Shown here: positions 36,721 to 49,588 of the stretch, in pieces | Position numbering within the stretch: position 1 is the first letter of the stretch | Layout: each line of letters opens with the position of its first letter | Origin: Monilinia fructicola | Taxonomy: Eukaryota > Ascomycota > Leotiomycetes > Helotiales > Sclerotiniaceae | Assembly (NCBI GenBank): GCA_008692225.1 | Contig: VICG01000015.1 | Span: 451,001 to 515,000 of the forward strand | Length of the DNA: 64,000 bases | Direction of reading: 5' to 3' | The notes under the pieces: generated by a model | Told to the model about the DNA's origin: nothing | The model's input: the letters and a program-made list of their open reading frames with translations, nothing else | Database searches by the model: none | Made by a program: the position numbers and the translations under genes

Positions 36721-39025
36721 AAGGGGGTGATTCGAAATGTAGTCTAAAATAAAGTTTAATCAAATAAGCTATTTATTCGAAATATAGTTTATAAATTTAT
36801 ACTAGTAGTTTAAAATAAAATTGGATTAAACAAAGGCTAATCATTCTAGAAAAAATTTATTTAAATAATGATTTGCTTTTTTCTCTTTTATAACTTTTGT
36901 ATTTAATATACTACTATACTAAATATATTATTATATACGTTATATTAATATATTTTATATATATATAAACTTTTACGAAATCGAAAGATATAATATTTAT
37001 ACTAATAAATCGTTAATATTAATAATATATAATATATATAAGCGATTTAAAAGTATTAAGAGATTTTCTAATTAGATTTCAATAAATTATATAATTTATT
37101 TTTTGAATTTCATATTCTTATAGCAATAGTAAATTCTTAATCGATTTGATCTAACTATAACTAAGCTATATAGATTATATAATACGCCTATTATTATATA
37201 CAATATAAGATCGTATTAGGAAAAATAAAATAAACAACCTATAATTTCTTAGAAAATCTCTAAGTAGTTTATAAGAAAAATCCTTAATGCTTTGTATTTA
37301 TAATCTATAATTATTACAAGAATAAAGATAATATAATTTAATAAAATTCCTATTTTATTATTTAGGTTAGTATAAATTTCATTATTTTCTTTTTGCTTTT
37401 ATCTAATATATAACTTTATAACTTATATATATTTATTTTTTTATCGTTTATTTATATTATTATTTATATATAGTTTAGTAGTTTTTATTAATAATATAAG
37501 ATTATTAGCGATTAAGAGTAATTTTAGTCGTTTTTTATATTATTCATTAAAATCTTTTATTATATTTAATTTCTATAACTTTTTATATAAAATTATCTTT
37601 TATTTCTTTTTCTTTATAAATAAATTGCTTATTTATTATTTATATCTTAAATGTTAATTATCTTTTTTTATTAATTTCTATTTTTATTATTTTTATTACT
37701 TTTAAATAGATTTCTAAAATAGATTCTCTAAAAAAAAGCGTTTATAATAAAGTTTTCATTCGTTTTCAATCCGCTAATTATTTAAAAAAAAAAATTATTA
37801 TATTAAACATATATATAATCTTATTATAAAACCTGATTTAAAATATATTTACATATATAATAGATATATATACTATTACTAAAATAAAGCCTTTTGTTTT
37901 AATGTATATAATCCTATTCTTTTTTAAACTATTTTATTAATTTTATTTAGAGTTTTATTAACTATATAAAAATAATATAAATAACTTTTTATATTGTTTT
38001 TAAGTATATAAATATCTATAATACTAAATTTTGTAATTTTAATAATAATTAGAATCTTATTACTTTTATTATTATTTTTAAAATATACAATTATAAAAAG
38101 AATAGTATTAATAAAAAGCAACTTAAGTTTATTAAATAAAGGCTTTAGAATCTATTATAATCAATTTATAGATTTTCATTAATGTTTATTATACTTAAAT
38201 AAATATTTTTCTTTCGTTTAAAGATACTAGTATATCTGATTTATAATAGTATAATTTTATAAATAACTTTGATAATATTAATAATATTAGAATTATTATC
38301 GCTTTTTTTTAAATAATATATAACAATTGTTATTAAAAAAATAGGAATTAATCAAATTAATTATTTTAAGCATTTTTTTATAAATATACTTTATATCTAG
38401 TTTTTATTTAAATATAATAAAAATTTATACTATAAAAGTAAACTTGTTTTAATTAATTATATTATTATTATTATTTTTAAAATATAACTATCCTTTATTA
38501 GATTATAATTAATTATAACTTACCTATAGACGTTATATTAAAATTCCTTTTTTATTTTATAAAAGTTAAATAATACTATAATATATAATCTATAATCTAA
38601 TTCTTCTATTGATATCAATTGTAATTTACTTATATTTCAGGTATTTTATTATTTAATTAAAAGTTATTGAAATTCTAATTATTCTATTCTTATATCCATT
38701 ATTACTAAATTAATATTTTTCATAAATTTATAATGCATTTTTTAATTTTAATCTATAAATTCTATAATTGTATATAATAAAACGTAAATTAACCGGGGTT
38801 GCTATATCTTTCTAAAATTTATATCTTCTATCATTTTTATTATTTCAAGTTTGATTGTTTGATATTAAAGTATGATTTTGAATATAAAATACTTTATTTA
38901 TATTATATTCGTTTGAATTTATATTAATTTGATTTTTCTAAGTATTTATTTAAATTTGAATTATTTTAAAATCTGTTATTATTATTATAAACTTATTTTT
39001 ATATTTTTTAAATATTTTTTTTATA
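36721..39025. other. AT-rich repeat-like sequence, unassigned
   Basis: More than 2 kb of extremely AT-rich DNA with no gene. It begins GGGGGTGATTCGAAATGTAG, and the partial motif ATTCGAAA recurs nearby at about 36777. I could not find matching ends. It is probably degraded transposon DNA. Confidence 0.45.
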
Positions 39026-39542
39026 CGGTGAATTACTCTCATACTATAAAAAATCGAAAAGATTACTCTTATACTACAAAAATCAAAGTGATTTTATTAT
39101 AATGCTATTTAGATTCTATACTTGTAAATGGAATATATATAATAGAATTTATTTAAAAAGTATTAAATCTAAAGGTTTATAATAAAATCTATATTAACAA
39201 ATTATTTAATTTATTTTTGAAATAAAATAACCAAAATAGGATAAAACCAGAATAATCAATGATTTTCTAAATAACCGAAATAATTAACTATTTTCGAAAA
39301 TAGCCGAAATGGTTAATTGCCTTTGAAATAACCGAAATAATTAATTACTTTTGAAATGATCGGAATAACTAAACTTTAAAAGTAGAACGGAAAGTCGAAG
39401 CTTTTTTGCTTATTAATAATCGAACAATTTAGATTTCCGCTATTAAAATAATGATTATTAAAGTTTGAAACTTCAAATTAAATATTTAGATTTTATACTT
39501 CCTAAATAGACTTTAAAAAATATAGAATTGAAATGGTATTAT
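39026..39542. mobile_element. Family E copy 1 (right end missing)
   Basis: Starts CGGTGAATTACTCTCATACT, matching the ends of the copies at 50689 and 54117. It has the same internal order: AAAATCAAAGTGATTTTATT, the GAAATRRCCGAAATGGTTAA tandem units at about 39285-39370, then TTTTTTGCTTATTAATAATC. It is broken by a family-J end at 39543. Confidence 0.7.
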
Positions 39543-39573
39543 TTGGGCGCGTTTTGAAAGGGGCATAGGCAAA
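39543..39573. mobile_element. Family J end fragment inserted in E1
   Basis: TTGGGCGCGTTTTGAAAGGG with GCATAGGC is the C-to-T altered form of the J terminal repeat. It is cut after 31 bp by the family-A element that starts at 39574. The opposite J end was not found. Confidence 0.6.
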
Positions 39574-39932
39574 TACTTAGTGGCGCATTTGAATATACCT
39601 ATAGTAAAACACTATATTAAAACGTTCTTAAAATGGTTTTAAAGCTATTTTGAACTAATTTAAGTTAAGTTAAACTAATCTCAAAATGGATTAAATCGAT
39701 AAAATATATTAATATATTTTAAGATATCTTAAAATAGCTTAAGATTATTTAATAAATAAAGATTATGTGAAAAACCATATTAAGATTATCTTAACACTAT
39801 ATTTAAAACTATAGTTCAATCAATTATTATAATATATAAAAAATTAAAAAATTGATTATCAAAATATCATTAGTTATTTAGCCAAGTGATTGTAATATTT
39901 CGTTACGGGAAAATAATAATAAATAATAATAA

Positions 39933-39989
<57 letters not shown>

Positions 39990-40190
39990 AATAATAGTAA
40001 TAATAACAGAAACTTTTTTCATTCTTTTTCAAAAAAAAAAGTGGGGTAAATCCACTTTTAAAAACCTAAAATTTAAATTTTTTTAAAATATTTCAAAACG
40101 GTTAGTAACTTATTATAACAATTCGGATTTAATACTATTTTAACATTAGTTTGAATATATATTAACATCGATTTAAATAGGTTTAAACTA

Positions 40191-43100
40191 TAAGTCGCCT
40201 ACCCCACATCTCGCCACCCCCCCCATTTGACCAACACATAAAAACATGTATTTTTTAATTAACATATAATCTTTTAATATTAATAACTTAATAATCCTTT
40301 AATTAATTCCTTTAAAATTTATAAGTTATATTAATTATATTATAATAAAGTTATATACTTAAAGATTATATTATAATAGCTCTTTAAAGTACGCTTGAAA
40401 AATAGGGATTAAAATATCAAAAGTCCTTAAAGATTATAATGTTTTAAGAAAGTATTTTTTCAAAAATAAATTAAAAAGCGTGTTTATTTCTATTAAAAAA
40501 ATGCTTTAAATAAAGTAAAAGATAACTTCGATCCAATTTAAAAAACGTTTAACAAACTAAATATTAATTTAAAAGAATCTTTAAAATTAACTTTTATATA
40601 TTAACAAATCCGTATAAATTAAAGAACAGGATTCTTAAGTTTATAAGAAAAAGATTTATCATTTAAAAAGTAATAAATTAATAAATTCTTATATAAAAAT
40701 CCAATTATTAAACTAAAAGATAATATAAAATCAATTTAATATAAATTTTAAATACTTTAATTAATTTTATTAAAAAATAGTTTTTAAAAACTTAAATTAC
40801 TAGATTATTAAAACCAAGAGATAGTATAAGATCGATTTGGTATAAATTTCAAATGTTTTAATTAATTTTATTAAAGAATGGTTTTAAAAATTTAAATTAT
40901 TAAATATTAAAGCTATTAAACTTTAAAATAGGTATAATATAAATAAAGTAAATATTATAAAGGGTTAAAGTTTTAATAAACTAATAATAAAAAACTTTAA
41001 TTAATGTTTTATTCAAAAAAATACAGTTTAGATTAAAGGTTTGAAACTCTTTTTTATTAAATATATTTTAACTATTAAAGAAGCTTTTAATTTATTTATT
41101 ATTTATAAAAGCAAAAACGTTTAATAATAGTAGTTTTCTTATAAAATCTTATTTTATATACTAAATAAAGCTTTATAACTTATTAAAAATAAGTAGATTA
41201 TAAATTTTATTATATTAAAATAATTAAAAAAAATATTTATATCTTTAATAATCCCCTTCAATTTAAATAAAGTTTAAACTATTTATTTTTTAAATGATTA
41301 TAGAAAATCATAAATTATAGAATTTATACAATTATACTTCAAAAAATAATATATATCTCTTTATTTTTACTATTACATATATTATATATACTACAGCTAT
41401 TATTAATTTGGCTATATTTCTCAAAATCTTAAAAACATATATCAACAATACCTTAATAAATTGAATCTTTTTAATAAATTCTATACTAATTAGAAAACGG
41501 AATTTTCTTTTTTGTTATTATTCTATTAGATTAAAAGCATATTAATTATTTAAAATATTAAATCTAAATGGAAAAAGCATTAAATTTATAACCAAAGAAT
41601 ATAATTAAACCTTTTATAAACTGGTTTTTAATTAAAATAATAATAAAAAAAGGTTATTAAAAAGATTTTTTTTTTAGATTATAATTCTAAATTTTAATAA
41701 TATATAAAATCATCTTTTATTCCATAGAAAACGCTTTAAAAGTTAAAGAATATTCGATTATATATAGAATATATAACTCGGAAAAAGAAAAAAAAATCGA
41801 TTTTCTTCTAATATATCATTTACTTTTTCGAAAGATTTTAAAAAAAGATTTAATATTAAAAATTATAATATTATATAAATAAAACTTTAAATATAGTAAT
41901 TAAAATATAGAATAAAGCAATTAACCCTAAGAAAAAGATATAAAGTTAAAATTAATTCTAAATTCGAAATTTGTAGAAATTAAAGCTATTAAAGAAGTAT
42001 AGATTATAGTTGGGGATAGGCTAATTATTAAAAATAACTTTGATACTATTTTAACAAATGATTTTTAAAGGGATTATATATAAATAAAAATAGTTATTAA
42101 GTTATTAATGTTTAAAAATAATATATAGTATTTTTTTGAAGTTGGCCAAATGGGGGGGGTGGCGAGATGTGGGGTAGGCGACCGACCACCAATGGGTGCA
42201 CGGACTCATAAAACGTGACAGTTTCACAAAAATTCGAAAATATAGTATATAATTCTATTAAAAATGAAGCTATCATTATAATTAAAATTGTACACATCCT
42301 TTATTAATATCCTTTATAATCTTATATTTTACCAGATAATTTATTATACCTTTTTTTAAATCTTTTTTTATGTTATTTTGCTTTATTTGTTCTATAGAAC
42401 TTTCTTTAATTCATTTAACGAATTTTATTTACATTTTTAAATATATTGTTTTAATATATTCTAAACTGTTTTAATAAAATTAAAATCGAATAATTAAAAA
42501 AAATGGAATAGATTTTTGATATTATAAGTATCCCTAAGTTATTAAGTTAGCCCATATTTTCGAAATTTATAACTTTTATTGCTATCCTTTATTAAAAAAA
42601 CTATTTAATAATAGAATTAATAACTTTTAACTTTTTAATAATATTAATATAATATAAAAGAATCTTATCAATATAATATTTTTGGATTATTATATTCCCT
42701 TTTAGTTTAACCTTTAACATTTAAGATTTTAATACCTTTCATTTCATAAACTATTAAACCTATTCTTTGTTACTTTTATATATGAAATAATATTTAAAAT
42801 ATAAAGGATATACAAATCCTTCAATATACTCTTTTTTATTGTAATAAAATAATAGTATTTTAGCTTTTAAATAATAGAAATCTTATACTAATTAATAAAT
42901 TTTATTATTATTCAACGCTAAATATTCCACAATATTTTTAAACTTATATTGAATACCCTATTCTCTCAAAATCTTTTTTATCTTTTAAAATGCAAAATCC
43001 ATATATACTTTGTTTATATATATAATATAACTCCAAAATTTATTAATAGTATTATTTTTATACTCTTTTTTAAAATCAATATATTTCCTTTGGTTTAAAA

Positions 43101-43654
43101 TATTTATATTTTTTTCTAAATAAATAGCTTTGTAGTATCAATCTCTTTTAGTATATCTTTTAAGATTTTTTTGCAAAAAACGCTTTTTAACATCTAATTT
43201 GTAATAATCAATTATAACCTTATAAAAATTAATTTTATATATCGTTTTGAAAAAGCAAAATAAGCATTTTGCAAATTTCCAAATCCGTTTTAATTAGTCT
43301 CTTTAGATTTTTAAAGTACTATCAAATATATTTATATACTTTTCAATTCATTTAAATCCTTTCTTTAAACTATTATAAAACTATTAAAAAAAATAATGTT
43401 AATACATATTACAATATAACCTTACATTTCTTTGTACTAGCATATATCAAATATTCAAAAAAATTCAGATTTTTTTAATATATCGTATTCTCTATATATT
43501 CCTTTATAAGAAAATATATTTTCACAAGGATTTGCCTATATTAAAACTAATATTTTGAAATTAAATTATATATCGTTATTTTGAATCGAAATGGATTAAA
43601 TATATTTTCAAAAATACGCGTTTTATGAGTCCGTGCACCCACTGGTGGACTTAT
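40191..43654. mobile_element. Family B element inside A1 (with C inserted at its right end)
   Basis: The left end TAAGTCGCCTACCCCACATC, then TCGCCACCCCCCCCATTTG, is inverted at 42135-42182, GGCCAAATGGGGGGGGTGGC through GGGGTAGGCGAC. The remaining TTA of the right end follows the C element at 43651. The interior is about 1.9 kb of AT-rich DNA without readable coding. TA flanks both sides. It shares its ends with the element at 45821. Confidence 0.85.
42186..43648. mobile_element. Family C element, 1.46 kb
   Basis: The left end CCACCAATGGGTGCACGGAC, TCATAAAACG and the right end CGTTTTATGAGTCCGTGCAC, CCACTGGTGG are inverted repeats of about 30 bp with one mismatch. It sits in the last few bases of the B element, so it inserted after B. 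The interior is AT-rich and non-coding. Target duplication is ambiguous (GAC on both sides is possible). Confidence 0.9.
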
Positions 43655-43793
43655 AAGTATCTTAAACTATTTTAAGCTATTGTAAATCATATTAAATAAT
43701 GCTAAATCATTTTAAGCCATTTTAAAACGTTCTTAATTCAAGTTAAGAATATCTTAATATGATCTCAAATATTATTAAAAGAGCCATAAAGTA

Positions 43794-43942
43794 CTAAAAA
43801 GAATATTTTTCATCTTTAATACTTTCTTCCAAAAATTGAAATAAATAATTTGTTTTTGGTTTCATTTTACCTATAATATTATTAGTTTTTAAATCTTTTA
43901 TACCTTGTAATATCTTTCTATACTTTATTCTTTAAACTAATT
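43794..43942. other. Unassigned AT-rich spacer between A1 and X2
   Basis: About 150 bp that match no other labelled family by eye. It may be the displaced remainder of the J or E element that A1 interrupted. Confidence 0.35.
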
Positions 43943-44282
43943 TAACATCCTATATAACAATCCAAAACAATGGTATCTTTTTATTTTTGCTTTAAATATT
44001 GTTTATTCATAGCTTTAATTACTTTATAATATTAATTATATTATTTTTATAGTGAAATGGTAATGTTAAACAAAAAAAATACTTTTATACAATTTTTATC
44101 AATTTTAGATTTTACAAGTCTATTAAAGCTTTAATTACTATTTACTTTTATATAATAAATCATAAAAAATTGTATAAAAAATAAATTACGAATAAATTCT
44201 TAGTTTTTTCTCTTTTTCAACGTGAATAATAGTTAATGTATTAATAATTCTATTATGAGTATTATTAATAGCTATTTTATAA

Positions 44283-44964
44283 TACTTAGTGGGGCAATTG
44301 AATATATTTAATACTATATTAAAACGTTCTTGGAATGATTTTAAGCTATTTGAGTATTTTAAGATAATATTAAGCTAATTTAAGCTAATCTTAAAATAGC
44401 TTAAATCGATAAAATATATTAATATATTTTAAGATATTTTGAAATAGCTTAAAATAATTTAATAATTGAAGATTATATTAAAACCGTAACAAAATTATAT
44501 TAACACCGTATTAAAATAATAATTTAATTAATTATAATAATATATAGAAATTTGAAAAACTAATAGTTATCGAATTATTATTGGTTATTTAGCCGAGTGG
44601 TTAAAAATGATTTGTTCAAGAAAAAAGGAATAATGAAAATAATAACATTAATAATAACTTTTTTTTTTAAAAAAAAAGTGGAGAAAATCCACTTTTAAAA
44701 CTTTATTTTTTAAGATATCTCAAAATATCTCAACACTATCTCAAAACGGTTAATGAATTATTACAACAATACCGATTTAATACCATTTTAAAATTAGCTT
44801 AAAATAGTATTAACACTAATTCGAATAAGGTTTAATTACGATTTAAGCTATTTTAAGCTATTTTAAATCATATTAAATCATTTTAAACTATTTTAAAACG
44901 TTCTTAATTTAAATCAAGAATATTTTAACATGATCTTAAACATTATTAAAAGAGCCATAAAGTA
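44283..44964 (+). mobile_element. Family A copy 2, intact length 682 bp
   Basis: Runs from TACTTAGTGGGGCAATTG to GAGCCATAAAGTA. It has TAGCCGAGTGGTTA at about 44591-44604 and a CCACTTTT hairpin region near 44680-44697. The flanks join X sequence on both sides, comparable to 55040-55060. Confidence 0.88.
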
Positions 44965-45820
44965 CTTAAATGGAATTAAAAGCAACTTTATAATATTATT
45001 ATAAAATTTATATTTATAATTAATAGCTTTGTAATCATATATACTAATATATTTATAAAATAAAAAATCATTTTTAACATCTTATAAAAAATTATTAATT
45101 TCCTTTTTCCTTTAATATTTGTGTGAATTAATATTATAATTTTACTATTTATTTATTTTTATAATCAATACTTTAAAAACATTTTCATTTTATTTTCTTA
45201 AATCGATATTCTTTGTAAATCTAATAAAATCATTTTGAAGATTTAGTTATAATTTATAAGGTTTTAAAAATAAAAATATATAGAACAATTTTGAATTTAA
45301 TAGTATTTTTTTTTCAATTTTCATAGTTTTTATATTATAATTATATTTGTAAATTCTATTAAATCTATAATTTATATTTTAATTTCGATTGCAAATATTT
45401 ATATTTTAATTAAATATAAATCATAAATCCTTTCTGATTATTTAAAACTTTCTATAATTCAACAAAGTTTTTTTAAGTAAATTAATGGTTTTGCTTTAAT
45501 TTTAATTCCCTTTATTATATTTATTATCATTGATTGGATTATTATACCAAACAATCTTTCAATTTATAATCTTTTATTCATCTTAAAAGATACTCAAATT
45601 ATAAAGAAAATATTAAGAGTTATTTTATTCAATATTTTAATTATTTAATACAATTATATAATCATTAATATTTTTATTTTGTTCTATAATTTAATAAAAG
45701 AAATCATATAAATGAATATTAATCTTATCTTCGAGAACATTATTATTTATATATAACATAAATTAATTAATATTAAATTTTCTAGGTACTTTATGGCTAT
45801 TTTAATAATGTTTAAGATCA

Positions 45821-46689
45821 TAAGTCGCCTACCCTACTTCTCGCCACCCCCCCCATTTGGCCAGCATTTTACACCAAAAACGGCCATTTTAACGTATTTA
45901 TAAATATACGACAAAAAGATATATATATATATATATATATATATTTTAAACTTTAATTAAAGCTTCTATATATTATTATTAATAAATTCTGAAAATCTTA
46001 GATTTTTGCGATTTTTTTATAAAGAGTAATAAAAGATTATAGAAAATCAAAATTTTCGGTTTTGGATTTGTATGAAAATCATATACAAAATTGAAACTTT
46101 GAAATAAATATTTATAATTTTTAAACAAAAATAATTAAAAATAATCTATAAATTTTTTTGAGATCCATTTAATAATATATAATCAATAAGTTATTTAAAA
46201 TTTATATAATAATTTATAATTATTGAATGAATGGAAATTATAAATTTTTTATCTAAAATTTTATCGTTAAAATCTAAGAATCTATATTAAACATTTATTA
46301 GAAATAATAATATATTATTAAAATAAAATACTCAATTGCGATTGGTTTTAAAATTCTTTAATTTATTTTAGATTATTTTTAACTATTTTTATCAAATAAA
46401 TATAATTTCTTGTTAAGGATTTTGATTTTGTATAGGATTTACATACGAATCTAAAATTAGAATTTTAATTTTTTATACTAGTAATCTTTTATTACTTTTT
46501 ATAAAAAAATCGCAAAAATTCAACATTTTTAGAATATATTATTAATTAATATATATTAATTTATTATCAAAAATCTTAAACGATTATATTAATTATTTAA
46601 GAAGTTATTAATACGTTAAAATAGCCGTTTTTGGTGTGAAATGCTAGCCAAATGGGGGGGGTGTGGCGAGAAATAGGGTAGGTGACTTA
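45821..46689. mobile_element. Family D (B-like ends), 869-bp fold-back element
   Basis: The left end TAAGTCGCCTACCCTACTTC, TCGCCACCCCCCCCATTTGG, CCAGCATTTTACACCAAAAA is repeated inverted at 46607-46689. The inversion continues inward for over 250 bp (TTTTTGCGATTTTTTTATAA; AGTAATAAAAGATTA in both arms). The ends match family B, but the body is shorter. It also contains an (AT)n run at 45920-45945. It is non-coding. Confidence 0.9.
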
Positions 46690-47295
46690 TTGAAATATTC
46701 TTAATTGAAATTAAGAACGTTTTAAAATGATTTAAAATAATCCAATATAACTTAAAATAACATAAAATAGTGTAAAACGTAATTAAAACATATTCGAATC
46801 AATATTAACACTATTTCAAGCTAATTTTAAGCTAATCTTGAAATGGTATTAAAATAGTATTGTTATATATAACTTACTAACCGTTTTAAGATAGTGTTGA
46901 GATATTTGAAATATCTTAAAAAACAAAGTTTTAAAAGTGGATTTTCTTCACTTTTTTTGAAAAAAAAAAATGAGAAAAGTTACTTAGTGGCGCAACTGAA
47001 TATATTTAACACTATATTCAAACGTTCTCAAAATGGTTTTAAGATATTTCAATATTTTAAGATAATATTAAGCTAATTTAAGCTAATCTCAAAATAGATT
47101 AAATCGATGAAATATATTAATATATTTCAAAATATATTAGGATATCTTAAAATAGCTTAAGATAATTTAATAATTGAAGATTATATTAAAACCGTGTTAA
47201 GATTATCTTAATACCGTATTAAAACTATAGTATAATTGATTATTATAATATATAAAAATTTAAAAAATTTAATTATCAAATTATTATTAGGCATT

Positions 47296-47334
47296 TAGCC
47301 GAGTGGTTAGAATGATTTGTTTGCGGCAAAAAAT
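47296..47334 (+). other. tRNA-like A-box inside family A
   Basis: TAGCCGAGTGG fits the RNA polymerase III A-box (TRGYNNARNNGG) and resembles the D-arm of Leu/Ser tRNAs, which often read GCCGAGTGGTTAA. In other copies GTTCGAG or GTTCAAG follows 12-13 bases later, resembling the start of a B-box. The spacing is too short for a tRNA, so this is at most a truncated tRNA-derived promoter. Confidence 0.5.
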
Positions 47335-47373
47335 ATAATAGGAATAATAAGAATAATAATAATAATAATTTTT

Positions 47374-47401
47374 CCCACTTTTTTTTTTAAAAAAAAGTGG
47401 G
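47374..47401. repeat. Perfect T/A-run palindrome in family A
   Basis: CCCAC, ten T, eight A, GTGGG: a near-perfect self-complementary block. Equivalent T-run/A-run palindromes are in A2 (about 44661-44682) and A6 (63662-63694). Confidence 0.8.
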
Positions 47402-48278
47402 GCAAATCCACTTTTAAAGCTTTATTTTTTAAGCTATCTCAAAATATCTCAACACTATCTCAAAACGGTTAGTGAGTTATTGCGACAATGCCGATTTAAT
47501 ACCATTTTGAGATTAGCTTAAAATGGTGTTAACACCGATTCGAATAGGTTTTAATTATGATTTAAGCTATTTTAAGCTATTTTAAATTATATTAAATCAT
47601 TTTAAGCTATTTTAAAACGTTTCTTAATTTAAATTAAGAATATTTTAATATGATCTTAAACATTATTGAAAGAGCCATAAAGTATTATTTTCATGAGTAT
47701 TATGGTTTTCCCTAGTATTATTATTTTCATTATTTTTTTCCCCTTAAACAGATTATTCTAACCACTTGGCTAAATAACTAATAATAATTTTTTCTATACT
47801 AATTTTTAAATTCCTTTATATTATGATAATTAATTAAATTATGGTTTTAATACAATGTTAATATAATTTTAACACAGTTTTAATATAATCTTTAATTATT
47901 AAATTATTTTAAGCTATTTTAAAATATTTTAAAATATATTAATCCATTTTATTGATTTAATTTATTTTAAGATTAGCTTAGATTAACTTAATATTATCTT
48001 GAAATACTCAAATAGCTTAAAATCATTTTAAGAACGTTTTAATATAGTGTTAAATATATTCAATTGCGCCACTAAGTATAAAGTTAATCTTAAAATTAAC
48101 AAAATAATATAACGTATTTGATTTATTAAACATATTAAAATATTTAAACTTTCATTATTAGTAACTCATTCAGAATAATCATAAAGAAGATTACTATTAA
48201 TTGTTACAATCCAAATTGTTAGGATTATTACAATTTAGTTAAATATGTTTGATATATCAAACATATATATTATAATAC

Positions 48279-49588
48279 AAGAGTTAGGGCCACAGCATAC
48301 CTTGCATTTTCAATCACTTTATTTCGAAATTCAATCATAAATCAATATGTCGATATTTTTTTATAAAATTAAAGCTATATATCAATGAATAATGACTAAT
48401 ACTTTTTTTAGTTATATTCTCCAATTTGCAGACTGATCCTTCAATATATAGCCCAGAATTTAAGGAATCTACTTTTTCCTATAATACTTTCAATTTATAT
48501 TCTAATTCTTTGATAAAAATAAGCATAAATAATACCTATAGTTATGTGAATTTTTTTTTCATGCAATGCCATACCTTCTCAATAAAATTAAAATCCAAAA
48601 AAGGCTAATTAATGCTTTATATAAAAATGCCTTAATTAAATTATATAGATATATACTTTATATACATTTTTGCCTTATCTTTTAAAAAAAAATATATTTA
48701 GGGTTTAATTTATTAAAAATAAAAATATCATTGAAATAAGGATTTAATTATAATATACCTTCGAAATAATATTTTTACAATCCTTATCCTTCTTCAAATA
48801 TATTAATAAAGATTTATAATCTTGATTAATTGCCTCCTATATCATAACTAATACCCTTTTTAATTTATACACTAGTTCAATACAATCAAAATATTTTTTC
48901 TCTTTAATCCATTTTATAATCCAAATTCTATCACTTTTCCTTAACTCAAAAATGCTTTCATTTAATTATATAACCTTTCTTTAATCCCACTCTTCTTTTA
49001 AATAATAGTAATATTATTCATCCCTTACTAGTAATAAAAATATACAAAATCCAACCTTTTTTTTGCTTACATTCTTAAAATAAAAGATTTAGAATATACT
49101 ATGTATCGTTTAAAGCCATATTAATTCTTACCGAATCGTATATGTATGTAATAGAACTTTAAATTAAAAAACCTTTTTAATCTGCTTATAAATCATTTTT
49201 TTTCTAATTCAATCCCTTATTATATCACTTATAATTCAACAAACTTCTTTAAAGAATATTAATAAACCTTTCTTATATACATTTTTTGTTTTAATATAAA
49301 TTTAAGAATACTCTTAACCGTTAAAACGTTTAAAAACTAATATTTTTTGATTTATAACTAGGATTTTTATAATCATATACTTGAAACATTTTAAAATAAT
49401 AAAAAGTACTCTAATTTTATTTATATTCATGTTAATGATTTTTATCCCTAGAAAGAACTATCATTTTGAATTTGAAAACAAAATATTGAAGGATAAATTT
49501 ATAATGGAATTTCGAAATATATATATCGAAAATTGGGTGACTAGCGAATCTCGCTTAAAGTGTGCGATAAGCTGTGGTCCCAACTCTT
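48279..49588. mobile_element. Family H element, 1.3 kb, imperfect inverted ends
   Basis: The left AAGAGTTAGGGCCACAGC and right GCTGTGGTCCCAACTCTT are inverted with a few transition-type mismatches. The uninterrupted X copy at about 56078-56090 shows the empty site (ATAATATACAAATAAA), which confirms insertion. The body is AT-rich with only chance ORFs (48426-48608, 49381-49596). Confidence 0.8.

Larger units (their letters stand above)
39574..43793 (+). mobile_element. Family A copy 1, split by B and C elements
   Basis: The left end TACTTAGTGGCGCATTTG and right end GAGCCATAAAGTA match the other A copies. The A sequence is present only at 39574-40190 and 43655-43793 (about 756 bp). Between them lie the B element and, within it, the C element. 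The A-box-like motif is at about 39877 in mutated form (TAGCCAAGTGATT). Confidence 0.85.
46981..47684 (+). mobile_element. Family A copy 4, inserted in A3 in opposite orientation
   Basis: A full 704-bp copy from TACTTAGTGGCGCAACTG to GAGCCATAAAGTA. It is the best-preserved copy of the tRNA-like motif (TAGCCGAGTGGTTAGAATGA at 47297-47316). The palindrome CCCAC-T10-A8-GTGGG is at 47374-47401, followed by a second GTGG/CCAC pairing. Confidence 0.92.
45787..48078 (-). mobile_element. Family A copy 3, inverted, split by D and A4
   Basis: Reads from TACTTTATGGCTATTTTAAT at 45787 to CGCCACTAAGTA at 48078, the reverse complement of the other copies. It is interrupted by D (45821-46689) and by another A element (46981-47684). 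After the second insert the A sequence resumes, including the inverted A-box motif CCACTTGGCTAAATAAC near 47762-47778. Confidence 0.88.

Noticed and set aside
39926..39995. (AAT)n run as a functional site
   Set aside because: It is a plain trinucleotide run found at the matching place in other A copies with different lengths.
47297..47334. A real tRNA-Leu or tRNA-Ser gene in family A
   Set aside because: The A-box-like and B-box-like words are only about 12 bases apart, no cloverleaf can form, and the motif moves with a repeat.
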